Source: RGIG4097 sp045613765
Lineage (GTDB): Bacteria > Bacillota > Clostridia > Christensenellales > CAG-917
Reading direction: 5' to 3'
Length of the DNA: 64,000 nt
NCBI GenBank assembly: GCA_045613765.1
Contig: JAZLBO010000020.1
Location: 94,601 to 158,600, forward strand
Shown here: positions 16,119-25,302 of the stretch, piece after piece
Layout of the letters: every line of letters starts with the position of its first letter
Numbering within the stretch: position 1 is the stretch's first letter
Notes under the pieces: model-generated
The model's database searches: none
What the model saw: only the letters and a program-made list of their open reading frames with translations
What the model was told of the DNA's origin: nothing
Position numbers and translations under genes: made by a program

Positions 16119-17987
16119 TTAGGCAAAGTATGCTTCTGCGCTGTCACCGAACTTGATCATTGCTTCGAGCATTGCATGGATATTTGCATCAATGTTTTTG
16201 CCAAGTGCAGATGCAACGTATTGTTGAATGCTGTATAAATAACTATGGCTGATTTGGTTATCGGTATGTGCATCGTAAATTTCGATTTCAATTTGGGTGC
16301 GCATTTCTCTTGCATTAAGTGATGACAACGTGATCTTTGCTCTGTTGTCAGTGCCTGAGAAATCTTTGCCATCAACGATGATTTTTTCTTTGTTGCCGTT
16401 GCAGTCGATATATGTGATAACTGCATAGACATCATCTGCGTGATAATCCTTCAAATCAAAGTAGAAATTGATTTCAACTCTGTCTTCAAGTGAAAGGCTA
16501 CGGCCGATGAGTTCAACTTTGGGGTCTTTCAAGATGATTGAGTCGTCTGCGTTTGAAACTGCCTTCATCTCTTTTGTTGCGTATGCTTGTTGGTCTGCTG
16601 TCAAATCTGCATTGACAAGATTGTCGGTGTTGTAGCCAAAATAAATTTGTGCAGATGCACCGTAGTTGAGCATATCAACAAGGAGTGTCTTGAGTTTTTG
16701 ATCGTTTGTTCTTTCAAGCATTGTCATTGCGTATTGCTTGACGCTATATTCTTCAGTATCGCCCCAATATACAACGTCAAATTCATCTTCGGTTGTGCCG
16801 ATATACGTCAAGAGCACACTGCCGAGTTCGTATGCGTTGATGTTTCTATATGTAAAGACATAGTAGGTTTTGCCTGCGATATTTGCTGTTGTATATTCTT
16901 CAACCAATTCGCCGTCAACGTAGGTCTTGTTGCCTTCTGCATCGACTGAGTACTTTTCAACGTGCAAATATGTGCCGTGGCAACCTTCAAGAAGATCGCT
17001 TTCAACATAGTAGTTGATTGCAAATCTGTCTTCCAATGACACTGATTTCTTTGAAAGTTTGAGCGTATCTTCAAATTCGACGTCAAAGAACTTGTGACCA
17101 TTTTCTCTTGCATATTCTTCTGCAGTTGAATCGTTGTAACCCATAAAGAGTATATCCCACTCGCCATTGTGTGAGAATGCCTTGTCTTCAATGACTGTAT
17201 TGGGATTGTACAATTCCACTTCGCCAATGTTGTAGCAACGACCAAATGCAACTTCTTCGATATTTTCAAGACTTGCAGGGCAAATGACACGGAACAAGTT
17301 GTCGCAACTATAGAATGCGCCGACTCCAACACAGTTTATGTTTTCAGGAAGTGTGAGTTCAAGGATTGAATCACAGTTGTAGAATGCGCCCGCATCTATA
17401 AATCCGAGAGTTTCGGGCAAGACAATTTTTAGAGCAGCATTGAAGCCTGTCAATTTGACACAGTCTTGGAAAGCATATTCTCCAATTGTTTCTACAACAG
17501 GAAATCCGTTCAATGTTTCAAGATTTACACAGCCTGCAAATGCGTATCTGCCAATTTCGGTAACACAACTTTGATCACGGTGAAGAAGCGCTTGACCTCC
17601 AACAAGTGAAGCAGCATCGCCAAATTCAACTGTTCTCAAATTATCACAACCATAGAATGCGTATGCACCGATATTTTCAACAGTAAAAAGAATTCTTGCT
17701 TCTTTAATTTTATCTGCGTGTTTATACCAAGGTGCTTCACCCTTTTTAAAGTCAGGCATTTTGCTTGCACAAATTGCCAATACGCCATCTTCCAATTTCC
17801 ATCCACCGTCGGCAATGTTGCCCATATAAACAGCAGACGCTTCATCTTCAACGATGTCAACATCAGTTGTAACGCTATCAATGTCTGAGCCGTCTGCTGT
17901 GTCTGCAAATGCAACACTGACGGGTGTCACAACGATTAGCAAACAAAGGATAAAGCCCAAAATAAGATTTTTTGGCAGGTTTCTCAT
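16119..17987 (-). CDS. secreted BspA-like leucine-rich repeat protein with paired C-terminal module
   Basis: Predicted cell-surface protein of 622 residues. A signal peptide covers about residues 1-29. Residues about 95-305 are LRR_5/BspA repeats (IGAYAFYGCDNLRTVEF, IGRYAFAGCVNLETL and others). Residues about 312-622 contain two related copies of a module beginning VSLEDRFAINYY and LSLEDRVEINFY. Each ends in a helix-rich part such as LLVDMLNYGASAQIYFGY and LEAMIKFGDSAEAYFA. The same pair occurs in the protein at 61732. AAAGGAG lies before ATG 17987. LRR proteins of this class often mediate adhesion; here that is inference. Confidence 0.85.
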   Translation of the reverse strand: MRNLPKNLILGFILCLLIVVTPVSVAFADTADGSDIDSVTTDVDIVEDEASAVYMGNIADGGWKLEDGVLAICASKMPDFKKGEAPWYKHADKIKEARILFTVENIGAYAFYGCDNLRTVEFGDAASLVGGQALLHRDQSCVTEIGRYAFAGCVNLETLNGFPVVETIGEYAFQDCVKLTGFNAALKIVLPETLGFIDAGAFYNCDSILELTLPENINCVGVGAFYSCDNLFRVICPASLENIEEVAFGRCYNIGEVELYNPNTVIEDKAFSHNGEWDILFMGYNDSTAEEYARENGHKFFDVEFEDTLKLSKKSVSLEDRFAINYYVESDLLEGCHGTYLHVEKYSVDAEGNKTYVDGELVEEYTTANIAGKTYYVFTYRNINAYELGSVLLTYIGTTEDEFDVVYWGDTEEYSVKQYAMTMLERTNDQKLKTLLVDMLNYGASAQIYFGYNTDNLVNADLTADQQAYATKEMKAVSNADDSIILKDPKVELIGRSLSLEDRVEINFYFDLKDYHADDVYAVITYIDCNGNKEKIIVDGKDFSGTDNRAKITLSSLNAREMRTQIEIEIYDAHTDNQISHSYLYSIQQYVASALGKNIDANIHAMLEAMIKFGDSAEAYFA

Positions 17988-18143
17988 AAATTTTCTCCTT
18001 TAATTCATTGGCTATTAAATGTTGAACATTTAAGCCGTTGTGTCCAAAATTATACATTTTTTTGTGGTACGATGTCAAGACCAATTCCAAAATTTGGGAA
18101 GGAGTTGGCAAAAAAATCTGCAAATACATCACAATATATAAAA

Positions 18144-18348
18144 AAGACACTCAAAAGAGTGCCTTTTTTGTTTTCAATTGAGTGGTGCCTCTTGAAAACC
18201 TGCGGGTGCAGGGTGGATACCGACTGCCTACGGTTCTGTCTTCCAGTGCGCTTTGCGATTATGAGGCCTGACATAGCCAATATGGACCCGTCGTTCCTTT
18301 TCTATAAGTGAGGTTCATTGCGACACCACTGAGCAAGGTTGCCCTTGC
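18144..18348 (-). ncRNA. structured small RNA, 6S-like candidate
   Basis: A non-coding unit between two minus-strand genes. It has a TATAAT box at 18352-18357 (weak -35) and an intrinsic terminator at 18144-18172. The body is long-range self-complementary: AGTGGTG near 18330 pairs with CACCACT near 18181. Internal hairpins include GCAAGG-GCAA-CCTTGC at the 5' end and CCTGC/GCAGG near 18200. Length of about 200 bases, an end-to-end closing stem and a small 3' hairpin are like 6S RNA, but I cannot align it to a covariance model. No SRP, tmRNA or RNase P signature is seen. Confidence 0.55.
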
Positions 18349-18477
18349 AAGATTATATTAACACAACAAACAGGAAAAATCAATACCCAATTTTTGTAAT
18401 TTTCAAAAAAGAAAAACCACTGTATTTCAAGTGGTTTTCCGTATTCTAAACATATATTTTGGCGTTTTTGCTCAGCT

Positions 18478-19731
18478 TTATCTCGGCTCGATGGGGGTGT
18501 AGAATTTTGTAAAATCTGCACTGAAAACATTATAACTGAACACTGCTTTATAGTATTGATCTGCAGACATTGGCATCATGCCGTGGGCTTTGGGGGCTTG
18601 CCAACTTTCCCACATTTCCCATTGTTTGAAATAGCCGTTGTCCCAAAGTTCAAACGTAATTGAAAGTGCAGTGAATTTTGCGTTTTTGTCACTTGCGCCC
18701 TTGTTGTCTTGAAGTGCCCACGCAGTGTCTATGTGAGCGTACTCCTTGTCACTGTCAATGACCATTGACACTGTATAGTAACCTTCTTCTTCATTGTATT
18801 CCACTGTGGCAGATTTGATGGTGTTGTAGTAATCTTCTTCAATCAAAACACCATTTTCATCATACAAATTGGCATCATTGCCCATTGAGTAAAATACGTG
18901 TTGGTCTGTCTTTTCGTAGCCGATAAGTCTGCCACCGCCGTCAACGTACATAGGCACAGAATAGCCAGTTTCACTATCATAAACCCAACTCATACCGTTG
19001 ACGTTCTTTTCTGTTTCATTTCGTCCGTCAATTTTGCCTTTGTAACCTGATGCTGTGTATGGTATGGGACTGACAGAGATGTTCATGCGCTTTTCTTCGT
19101 AGTCATTGATGGATGTGAGTTTTGTCCAATCACAATCTCTGCCCGTTTCGGTTTTAACAAACTTGGTTGTCTTGAGATATGTATTGCTCATCTCCCCTGC
19201 TTTGACGTACCATCTTTGTCCAGACTCTGAAAGTCCACCCATAATTCCACCAAGCAAGCCAAGGTCTGCGCCTTCTTCAACGGATTGTATTGTTTGACGG
19301 AAATGCTCGCCTGTGAGATTATTGCGCATATCAATAGTGTTGAAGTCCAAGGGCAATTTTGTATCTCCAAGACTGCTGTCGTTCTCGCCACTTTCATAGT
19401 ATGATGCGTAAGGCACTGTGACCATAGTTTTGTTGCCTATGACGTAGAGAGTGTATGCAAGTTCCTTGACCAATTCTTCATCAGTGGGGATTGAATAATT
19501 GACTGTGCGAGTGGGCATATCATCTTTACTCTTGAGCCTATATCCAGTCACTTCGCCAGTGTCGTTTGTGAGAATTGTAAATGTTTCGGGCTTCAGTTCA
19601 TAGAAGACCATTGGGTTGTCAAAGACGATGGGATCATGATTGCAAGCAGTCATAAGTGCCATTGTTGAAAGCACAACGACAATGAGCGCAACCACCACTA
19701 TTTTGTGTTTTATCATTTGATTTTGTTTCAT
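18478..19731 (-). CDS. lipoprotein of unknown function
   Basis: Protein of 417 residues with a basic N-terminus, one hydrophobic segment and a lipobox (LMTAC), so it is probably tethered to the outer face of the membrane. The mature part is rich in Asp, Thr, Tyr and Glu and looks beta-rich. No enzyme motif is visible. AAAGG precedes ATG 19731. It stands between the small RNA and the divergent phosphoesterase gene at 19963. I do not recognise a family. A binding or carbohydrate-interacting role would be a guess. Confidence 0.75.
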   Translation of the reverse strand: MKQNQMIKHKIVVVALIVVVLSTMALMTACNHDPIVFDNPMVFYELKPETFTILTNDTGEVTGYRLKSKDDMPTRTVNYSIPTDEELVKELAYTLYVIGNKTMVTVPYASYYESGENDSSLGDTKLPLDFNTIDMRNNLTGEHFRQTIQSVEEGADLGLLGGIMGGLSESGQRWYVKAGEMSNTYLKTTKFVKTETGRDCDWTKLTSINDYEEKRMNISVSPIPYTASGYKGKIDGRNETEKNVNGMSWVYDSETGYSVPMYVDGGGRLIGYEKTDQHVFYSMGNDANLYDENGVLIEEDYYNTIKSATVEYNEEEGYYTVSMVIDSDKEYAHIDTAWALQDNKGASDKNAKFTALSITFELWDNGYFKQWEMWESWQAPKAHGMMPMSADQYYKAVFSYNVFSADFTKFYTPIEPR

Positions 19732-19899
19732 AAACCTTTGATTGTGTCAACTTCTTGGGATATAAACCCACTGAAAGCAAACTGCAAATATATTTTCTTT
19801 GACATCATTATACTCCATATTTTCAAAAGTTGCAAGTGGCAAAATATTCAGCGAATATTTTCAAAAATCTTAAAAATATCAATTTTCAGTTTTTGGGTA

Positions 19900-19929
19900 T
19901 TGATTTATTGTGAGGATATGTGCTATACT
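19900..19929 (+). promoter_or_regulatory. promoter of the two-domain phosphoesterase gene
   Basis: TTGATT, 18-bp spacer, TATACT, 33 bp before the start codon. Confidence 0.6.
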
Positions 19930-19962
19930 TTTTGTATTAATAATACAAACAGGCAGGTATGT

Positions 19963-22900
19963 ATGAAAAAATCAACATTGAAAAGATCATCAACAATCCT
20001 TGCTATTGTCCTTGCAGTCATGCTTGTCTTCACTGCAGTATTTGCTTTTGAAGGCACTGTGGCAGATGCAAGCGACGTTGTAATGCAAGGGGAATTGCTT
20101 GGTGAAATCACCGTGGCACACACAAGCGATATCCACTACTATCCTTGGGAATATTGCTATCAAGACGTCACAAATCCCGATTACAAGTTGAGTGATTTCT
20201 TCCACTCACAAACCACTTCTACAAAGTTGGTCAATGAAAGTGGCAATATCCTCTACCAAAACATTATGCACATGATCGAACTTGCAAAAGAAGGCAAGAT
20301 GCCCATGTACTTCATCACATCAGGCGACCTTACAAAGCAAGGGGAAAGAGTGGCACATATTGACGTGGCAAACGCACTTAGATATCTCCAAAACTCAATC
20401 CGTGCTATTGATGGATATGAAAACTTCCAAGTTCTCGTGACAATCGGCAACCACGACGTGTACAACTGGGAAGGCGAAATCTATGACAAGAATACTGGCG
20501 AGGCTTTCACTGCTGAATCAGTCACTCTTGGTCAATTTGCTCTTATCTACAACGGCTTGGGTTTCCCTGCATACGATCTTGCAACACTCGCAGGCGTGTA
20601 TGGAGAAGATTATTTTGAATCAGTGTTCTCCGACTACATTGAAACAGAACTTTCATCTGCCCTTGACTTTGAATATCTCAACGATTCATTGCAACAAATG
20701 TACGACTTGAACAAGGCAGGCACAATGGACAGTGATACCCTTGCAAAATTGTCATACGAAGTTGGCGACGGTCTTGGTCAACTTACCTTTGCTGCAACGT
20801 CACTTGACAAGTCATTTGTGGCATACGCAACAGATACAACAGTCCGTTTTGAAGGCAACGACGACTTTGTGCCCGTGCAAGTGAGCAGATATGAATTTGA
20901 CCTTCTCACAGAAAACGGCACAAACCTTGCAGGCAACAAGTTTTATATTGATGAAGATGGCGACACCCTTGCAATTGACACAACACCTGCTACACTTGAA
21001 GAAATCCTTGACGCATACACCAACGGCAGACCCGTATACCGTGATTGTGGTATAAAACACATCACAGGTGGTATGCTTGCAGAAGAAACCGTAAAATTCA
21101 TCACAGACCATCAAAACAGTCTTGTTTCAACAGACGGAGCAAGCGAGCCCACTGCAATCGCTTTCTTCCACCAAAACCTTCTCCCCCACTTTGAAATTGA
21201 AGATGATTGGCTTTCAAACTACACAGTCTTCAACTGGGAATACACTGCAAAACTTTTTGCAGAAATTGGCATTAGATATAGTTTTACAGGTCACCAACAC
21301 TGCTCTGACATCGCAGTCTATACAGACGCAATGGGCAGAACTGTTTACGATATGGAAACAGGCTCATTTGTCAGCCTTGACTCCCCTATCCGTGTGTTTG
21401 AAATTGAAAGATATTCAGTTGATGGCGCACTTGCAGAAAAGGCAGATAGTTCACTCTATCTCATGGACAGTTTTGGTGCAAATCCTTTGAAGGAAACCCC
21501 TTCATCAAACGTCTTCAAGGCACAACCTTGGAACGAAGATGCATATCAACAAGCAATTGCTGTATTCAACAATGCAAGTGCAGATCAAAAGCACGATGCA
21601 TGGCAAGCAGTTGTTGATGCAAACCCCGACTACGCTGTGTACTCACAAATGCATGACGATATGAACACATTGTCATACAACGAATATACGGTCAAACATA
21701 TCTACTCACAACTTATCCCCATGGTTCTCAGCCACTTCTTGCAAGAAGAAAGATTGCTTGCAACAGTTGACGAACTTCTTGAAACATATCTTGGGGAAAA
21801 CAGTGCAAGCCTTGAAGTGTCTGGTCTTAAACTCGACAACTTTAAGCCTTTGCTCTCAAAGATTGCAAACTATCTTATTGACACAGTTTGGACAGACCTC
21901 TACCCTGACAATGACGGCAATGGCTATGGCGACTACGTCCACAAGGGTGTCACTTACGACAACGTAATTGACTGGGTTTACTCAGTTGCAGAGTCAGTGC
22001 TCGGCATTGAGTTTGGCGACGAAAAGGTTGGCAAGATGTCACTTGCAGAAATTGCAATTTACATCTTCTCTACCACATGCAGTGGCAACGAATTTACGTC
22101 AAATCTTGGAGATCCCCAAGGTGGTGTTTGCACAACAGATAGTGTATATTTCACTGCAAATTCTCCTTACGATCCCGTCCAACGTGAACAATTTAGAGCA
22201 GCACTGAAAGATCTTGAACAACAAGCAGACAGTGGCGAAATCATTGAAAGACTCCTTGGCGAACTTTTGAACCCCTTGCTCCTTGATGATAATGCACTTA
22301 TCACAACACTCCTTACATACAAGTTTGACTTTACAAGTGAGGCTTGTGGTCTTACACAAAAGGAACTTGCAAGTTTTGACAGCCTTGTGAATATGATCCG
22401 TATGCTCTTTGGAATTGAAGGCATCAAAGCAGACAACTTTGTCCTTGCAGATATCGTCAATGGCGCAATGCCCATTGTTGCTCCCATGATTGAAGATATG
22501 CTCGGCTTTGCCATTGAAACAACAGACATCATCGGTTTCATCAAGGAATTTATCGGTGACTACCTTGTGGATAGTTTCTACGTGGGTATTGGTGGAATTG
22601 CAAAGAGTGTTGTCTTTGGATATGCAACAGACGATACCCCCGACCTTGCAGACGTCAACGATCCCACAAAACCCTTCACCCTTGAGCCTTACAGCAATTA
22701 TGCAACAGTTTTGGTGGGCAATGAACAAGTGAATATGTCTTACGTGTCAACAGTCAAGGCAGAAGACGACAAGAACGTTGCAACCACAACCAACGGCAGA
22801 CTTCCCGGCTCACTTACTGCCAACTTTGATACAGTTAACGGAACACACGCGTATAAACTCTCCTTCTACACAGCAGAAGACATTTTTGCAAGAGTGGAAT

Positions 22901-24636
22901 ACCGTAAGATTGGCGAAGAAGATTGGATTTCTCTCTCCGGCGAGCATTGGAATATTTTTGATGAGGCAGAAAGAAGCGCATACTACAATATTTTCAACAA
23001 TATTCACGCAGTAAGCGAAGTGTCAACTCTCACTCTCGAAACATACACTGCCCCCACATATATTCCTCTCATTGACCTTGGTCTTGCTGCCCTTACACAC
23101 GGCGCAGTGACATACACCAATGAAAATGGCGAAGAAGTTTATCTCAATGCAAGCGACAGATTCAACGTCAACGACAATAGTGTCTTCTATTGGAATAGAC
23201 ACATTGTCACAATTGGCAACCTTGAACCCGGCACATCATACGAATATCGTATTTACGGTCAATATTACGATACAGACGGCAATCTCGTGAAGGAATATGC
23301 TCACAAAGATGAAGACGGCAACGTCAAGGCATTTACCTTTACAACTGCAAAGGAAAGTGGAAACTTTGAATTCCTTGCAATCGCAGACCCTCAAGGCATG
23401 ATCCAATCAATGTATGACAACACTGCAGGCGCATTTGACGTCATCAACAACTCACATATCACAAACGGTTATGACTTCATTGTCAATGCTGGCGATATGG
23501 TTGACGATGGCAAGAACTTCTATCAATGGCAATATGCACTGAATACAATGATTGACACATACGCAAATACTTCAATGTTCTTTGCAGCAGGCAACCACGA
23601 GGCAAATACTTTTGCAATGGGCAAATACTTCAATTATACCCAACCCAGCACAGTTGACATCAACCAATATGGCGAGAGAGTTCAAGACTACTACTCTTTT
23701 GACTACTCTGAAGCACACTTCATCTTCCTTGACACAAATGATGCAACTGCAAAGGGTGGCCTTGGTGCAAATCAATTTGCATGGCTCGAAGATGACCTTA
23801 AAAATACAGATAAGGATATAATCTTTGTCATCATGCACAAGTCATTGTTCTCAACAGGCTCACACGCAACCGACAAGGAAATCGTTGCAATGCGTGATCA
23901 ACTTATCCCCTTGTTTGATGAATACGAAGTTGATATCGTCTTTGGTGGTCACGATCACGTCTATGCAGAAGCAAACGTTGGCGACGTGCTCTACGTCACT
24001 CTCGGCACAATCGGTACAAAGTTCTATGAATTCACCAACGATAGCGAAGACGTCAAGGCAAACCTTGACTTTGACAACTCACACCTTAACACCTTGACCG
24101 AACAAACATTTGGATACGTCCAAGTGAAAGACGGACAAGTGTACTATCGTGGTTATACAGTGTCTGCACTCCTCGCAATCACAGACTTTGAAAACCTTGA
24201 TATAACTGACGTGACAGTTTCCTTTGAAACAGACCATTTGGGCGAAACAAACGCACTTGATGCACTCACACTCCCCGAAGGCTATGTCCTTGGTTATAAG
24301 ACAGAAAAGATGGATGAAGTGACAACAGAAGCCAATAAAGTCAAACTTTTGGCAAATAAGACAGTTGTTGACGTCTATGCAGTTGACAGTCACGGCAACG
24401 AATTCTATATGGGCACAGTGACTTTCCACAGAACAAACTTTGCTCTTGGCGTGGCACTCATCACAATCTCATTGGCACTTGTAATCGCAGGCGCAGTGGT
24501 TGGAACAATACTCGTCTTGAAGAAGAAAAACAATCCCAACAAACTCAACACTATGCTTGGAGAAAACACTGACTCTGCTCTCGCAGAAGGACTTATTGAA
24601 GCCGCAGTGGAAGTTATCGGCGAACTTCTCGACTAA
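19963..24636 (+). CDS. large membrane-anchored protein with two calcineurin-like phosphoesterase domains
   Basis: Protein of 1557 residues. The start at ATG 19963 has an AGGCAGG site and gives a clean signal peptide; an upstream frame extension crosses the promoter and was rejected. Domain 1 (about 45-460) has HTSDIHYYPW, SGDLTKQGE, GNHDVYNW and TGHQHCSD. A long helical middle follows. An all-beta, fibronectin-like part (about 1000-1130) precedes domain 2 (about 1135-1350), which resembles purple acid phosphatases: IADPQG, NAGDMVDDG, AAGNHEAN, GGHDHVYA. A membrane helix near 1490-1515 and a basic stop-transfer segment end the protein. It probably acts on extracellular phosphoesters. Two active sites in one chain are unusual. 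Confidence 0.9.
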   Translation: MKKSTLKRSSTILAIVLAVMLVFTAVFAFEGTVADASDVVMQGELLGEITVAHTSDIHYYPWEYCYQDVTNPDYKLSDFFHSQTTSTKLVNESGNILYQNIMHMIELAKEGKMPMYFITSGDLTKQGERVAHIDVANALRYLQNSIRAIDGYENFQVLVTIGNHDVYNWEGEIYDKNTGEAFTAESVTLGQFALIYNGLGFPAYDLATLAGVYGEDYFESVFSDYIETELSSALDFEYLNDSLQQMYDLNKAGTMDSDTLAKLSYEVGDGLGQLTFAATSLDKSFVAYATDTTVRFEGNDDFVPVQVSRYEFDLLTENGTNLAGNKFYIDEDGDTLAIDTTPATLEEILDAYTNGRPVYRDCGIKHITGGMLAEETVKFITDHQNSLVSTDGASEPTAIAFFHQNLLPHFEIEDDWLSNYTVFNWEYTAKLFAEIGIRYSFTGHQHCSDIAVYTDAMGRTVYDMETGSFVSLDSPIRVFEIERYSVDGALAEKADSSLYLMDSFGANPLKETPSSNVFKAQPWNEDAYQQAIAVFNNASADQKHDAWQAVVDANPDYAVYSQMHDDMNTLSYNEYTVKHIYSQLIPMVLSHFLQEERLLATVDELLETYLGENSASLEVSGLKLDNFKPLLSKIANYLIDTVWTDLYPDNDGNGYGDYVHKGVTYDNVIDWVYSVAESVLGIEFGDEKVGKMSLAEIAIYIFSTTCSGNEFTSNLGDPQGGVCTTDSVYFTANSPYDPVQREQFRAALKDLEQQADSGEIIERLLGELLNPLLLDDNALITTLLTYKFDFTSEACGLTQKELASFDSLVNMIRMLFGIEGIKADNFVLADIVNGAMPIVAPMIEDMLGFAIETTDIIGFIKEFIGDYLVDSFYVGIGGIAKSVVFGYATDDTPDLADVNDPTKPFTLEPYSNYATVLVGNEQVNMSYVSTVKAEDDKNVATTTNGRLPGSLTANFDTVNGTHAYKLSFYTAEDIFARVEYRKIGEEDWISLSGEHWNIFDEAERSAYYNIFNNIHAVSEVSTLTLETYTAPTYIPLIDLGLAALTHGAVTYTNENGEEVYLNASDRFNVNDNSVFYWNRHIVTIGNLEPGTSYEYRIYGQYYDTDGNLVKEYAHKDEDGNVKAFTFTTAKESGNFEFLAIADPQGMIQSMYDNTAGAFDVINNSHITNGYDFIVNAGDMVDDGKNFYQWQYALNTMIDTYANTSMFFAAGNHEANTFAMGKYFNYTQPSTVDINQYGERVQDYYSFDYSEAHFIFLDTNDATAKGGLGANQFAWLEDDLKNTDKDIIFVIMHKSLFSTGSHATDKEIVAMRDQLIPLFDEYEVDIVFGGHDHVYAEANVGDVLYVTLGTIGTKFYEFTNDSEDVKANLDFDNSHLNTLTEQTFGYVQVKDGQVYYRGYTVSALLAITDFENLDITDVTVSFETDHLGETNALDALTLPEGYVLGYKTEKMDEVTTEANKVKLLANKTVVDVYAVDSHGNEFYMGTVTFHRTNFALGVALITISLALVIAGAVVGTILVLKKKNNPNKLNTMLGENTDSALAEGLIEAAVEVIGELLD

Positions 24637-24657
24637 CACCAAACACCATCAAACAAT

Positions 24658-24686
24658 AAAAGGCACTCAAACGAGTGCCTTTTTTG
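24658..24686 (+). terminator. terminator of the phosphoesterase gene
   Basis: AAAGGCACTC / GAGTGCCTTT hairpin with T-run, 22 bp behind the stop. Confidence 0.9.
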
Positions 24687-25245
24687 TTTAGTGAAGAAGC
24701 AATAGTGAAGGGTGAAAAGTTTTTGTGTTTTTATTTACGGGAGATTCGTGAATCTCCCCTACAGATGTGTATAAGCCAGCGTGCTACCATATCATTATCC
24801 GTTTTCAGGTGCTCGTTAATTACACTTGCTCATAGTGAGCGCGAACATGTCAATTTAGGATTCCCCCCTTCCTCATGTGTTTCCCCCCATTGGCTCCGCC
24901 AAGCCCTGCGGGCAGGGGCAACTCGACGCGATTGACTTCGTAGCAATCGCTATTCCGTCATTTTGTTCCTTACGGCACGCGCACATTAGGGATATTCCTC
25001 TCATTATTCCACTTGCCACTTGGGTGTGGAAAAACAGGATCCCCAAGTGGCTGGCGTACTTTCGTCTGGTGCTTGGCACTCGCTTTCTCGCCACCCTGTG
25101 GCTCGCGTTCGCAACTTCGTAAAAAGTAAGTGCTTGTATAAGTACCCAACGAACTTGCCGTAAAGTGTTATTGATTATTTACAAGTCTAAGAGAAAATGA
25201 TTATTTCCACAACTTTTCACTATTCACTATTAACTTTTCCCTTAT
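24687..25245. other. hairpin-rich intergenic region without a gene
   Basis: About 560 bp with no supported coding sequence. It holds several inverted repeats: GGGAGATTC-GT-GAATCTCCC near 24740, CCCTGC-GG-GCAGGG near 24910, GCGATTG...CAATCGC near 24930-24952 and CCACTTG...CAAGTGG near 25010-25050. Base composition differs from the flanks, with more C runs. It resembles a decayed repetitive element, perhaps related to the tRNA-linked family, but no T-arm copy was found. Confidence 0.5.
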
Positions 25246-25274
25246 AAAAAACCCACTCAAACGAGTGGGTTTTT
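25246..25274 (-). terminator. terminator of the hydrogenase operon
   Basis: AACCCACTC / GAGTGGGTT hairpin with flanking A and T runs, 28 bp behind the hydA stop. Confidence 0.85.
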
Positions 25275-25302
25275 ATGTGCTGTGCGCTAAATAGCGCAGT
25301 TT

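Noticed and set aside
22099..22728. Minus-strand frame of 209 codons inside the phosphoesterase gene
   Set aside because: Cys/His-rich shadow frame typical of antisense translation here; no start signals.
24877..25122. Two overlapping frames of 73-81 codons
   Set aside because: They lie across inverted repeats in an intergenic spacer, with no ribosome site and no family resemblance.
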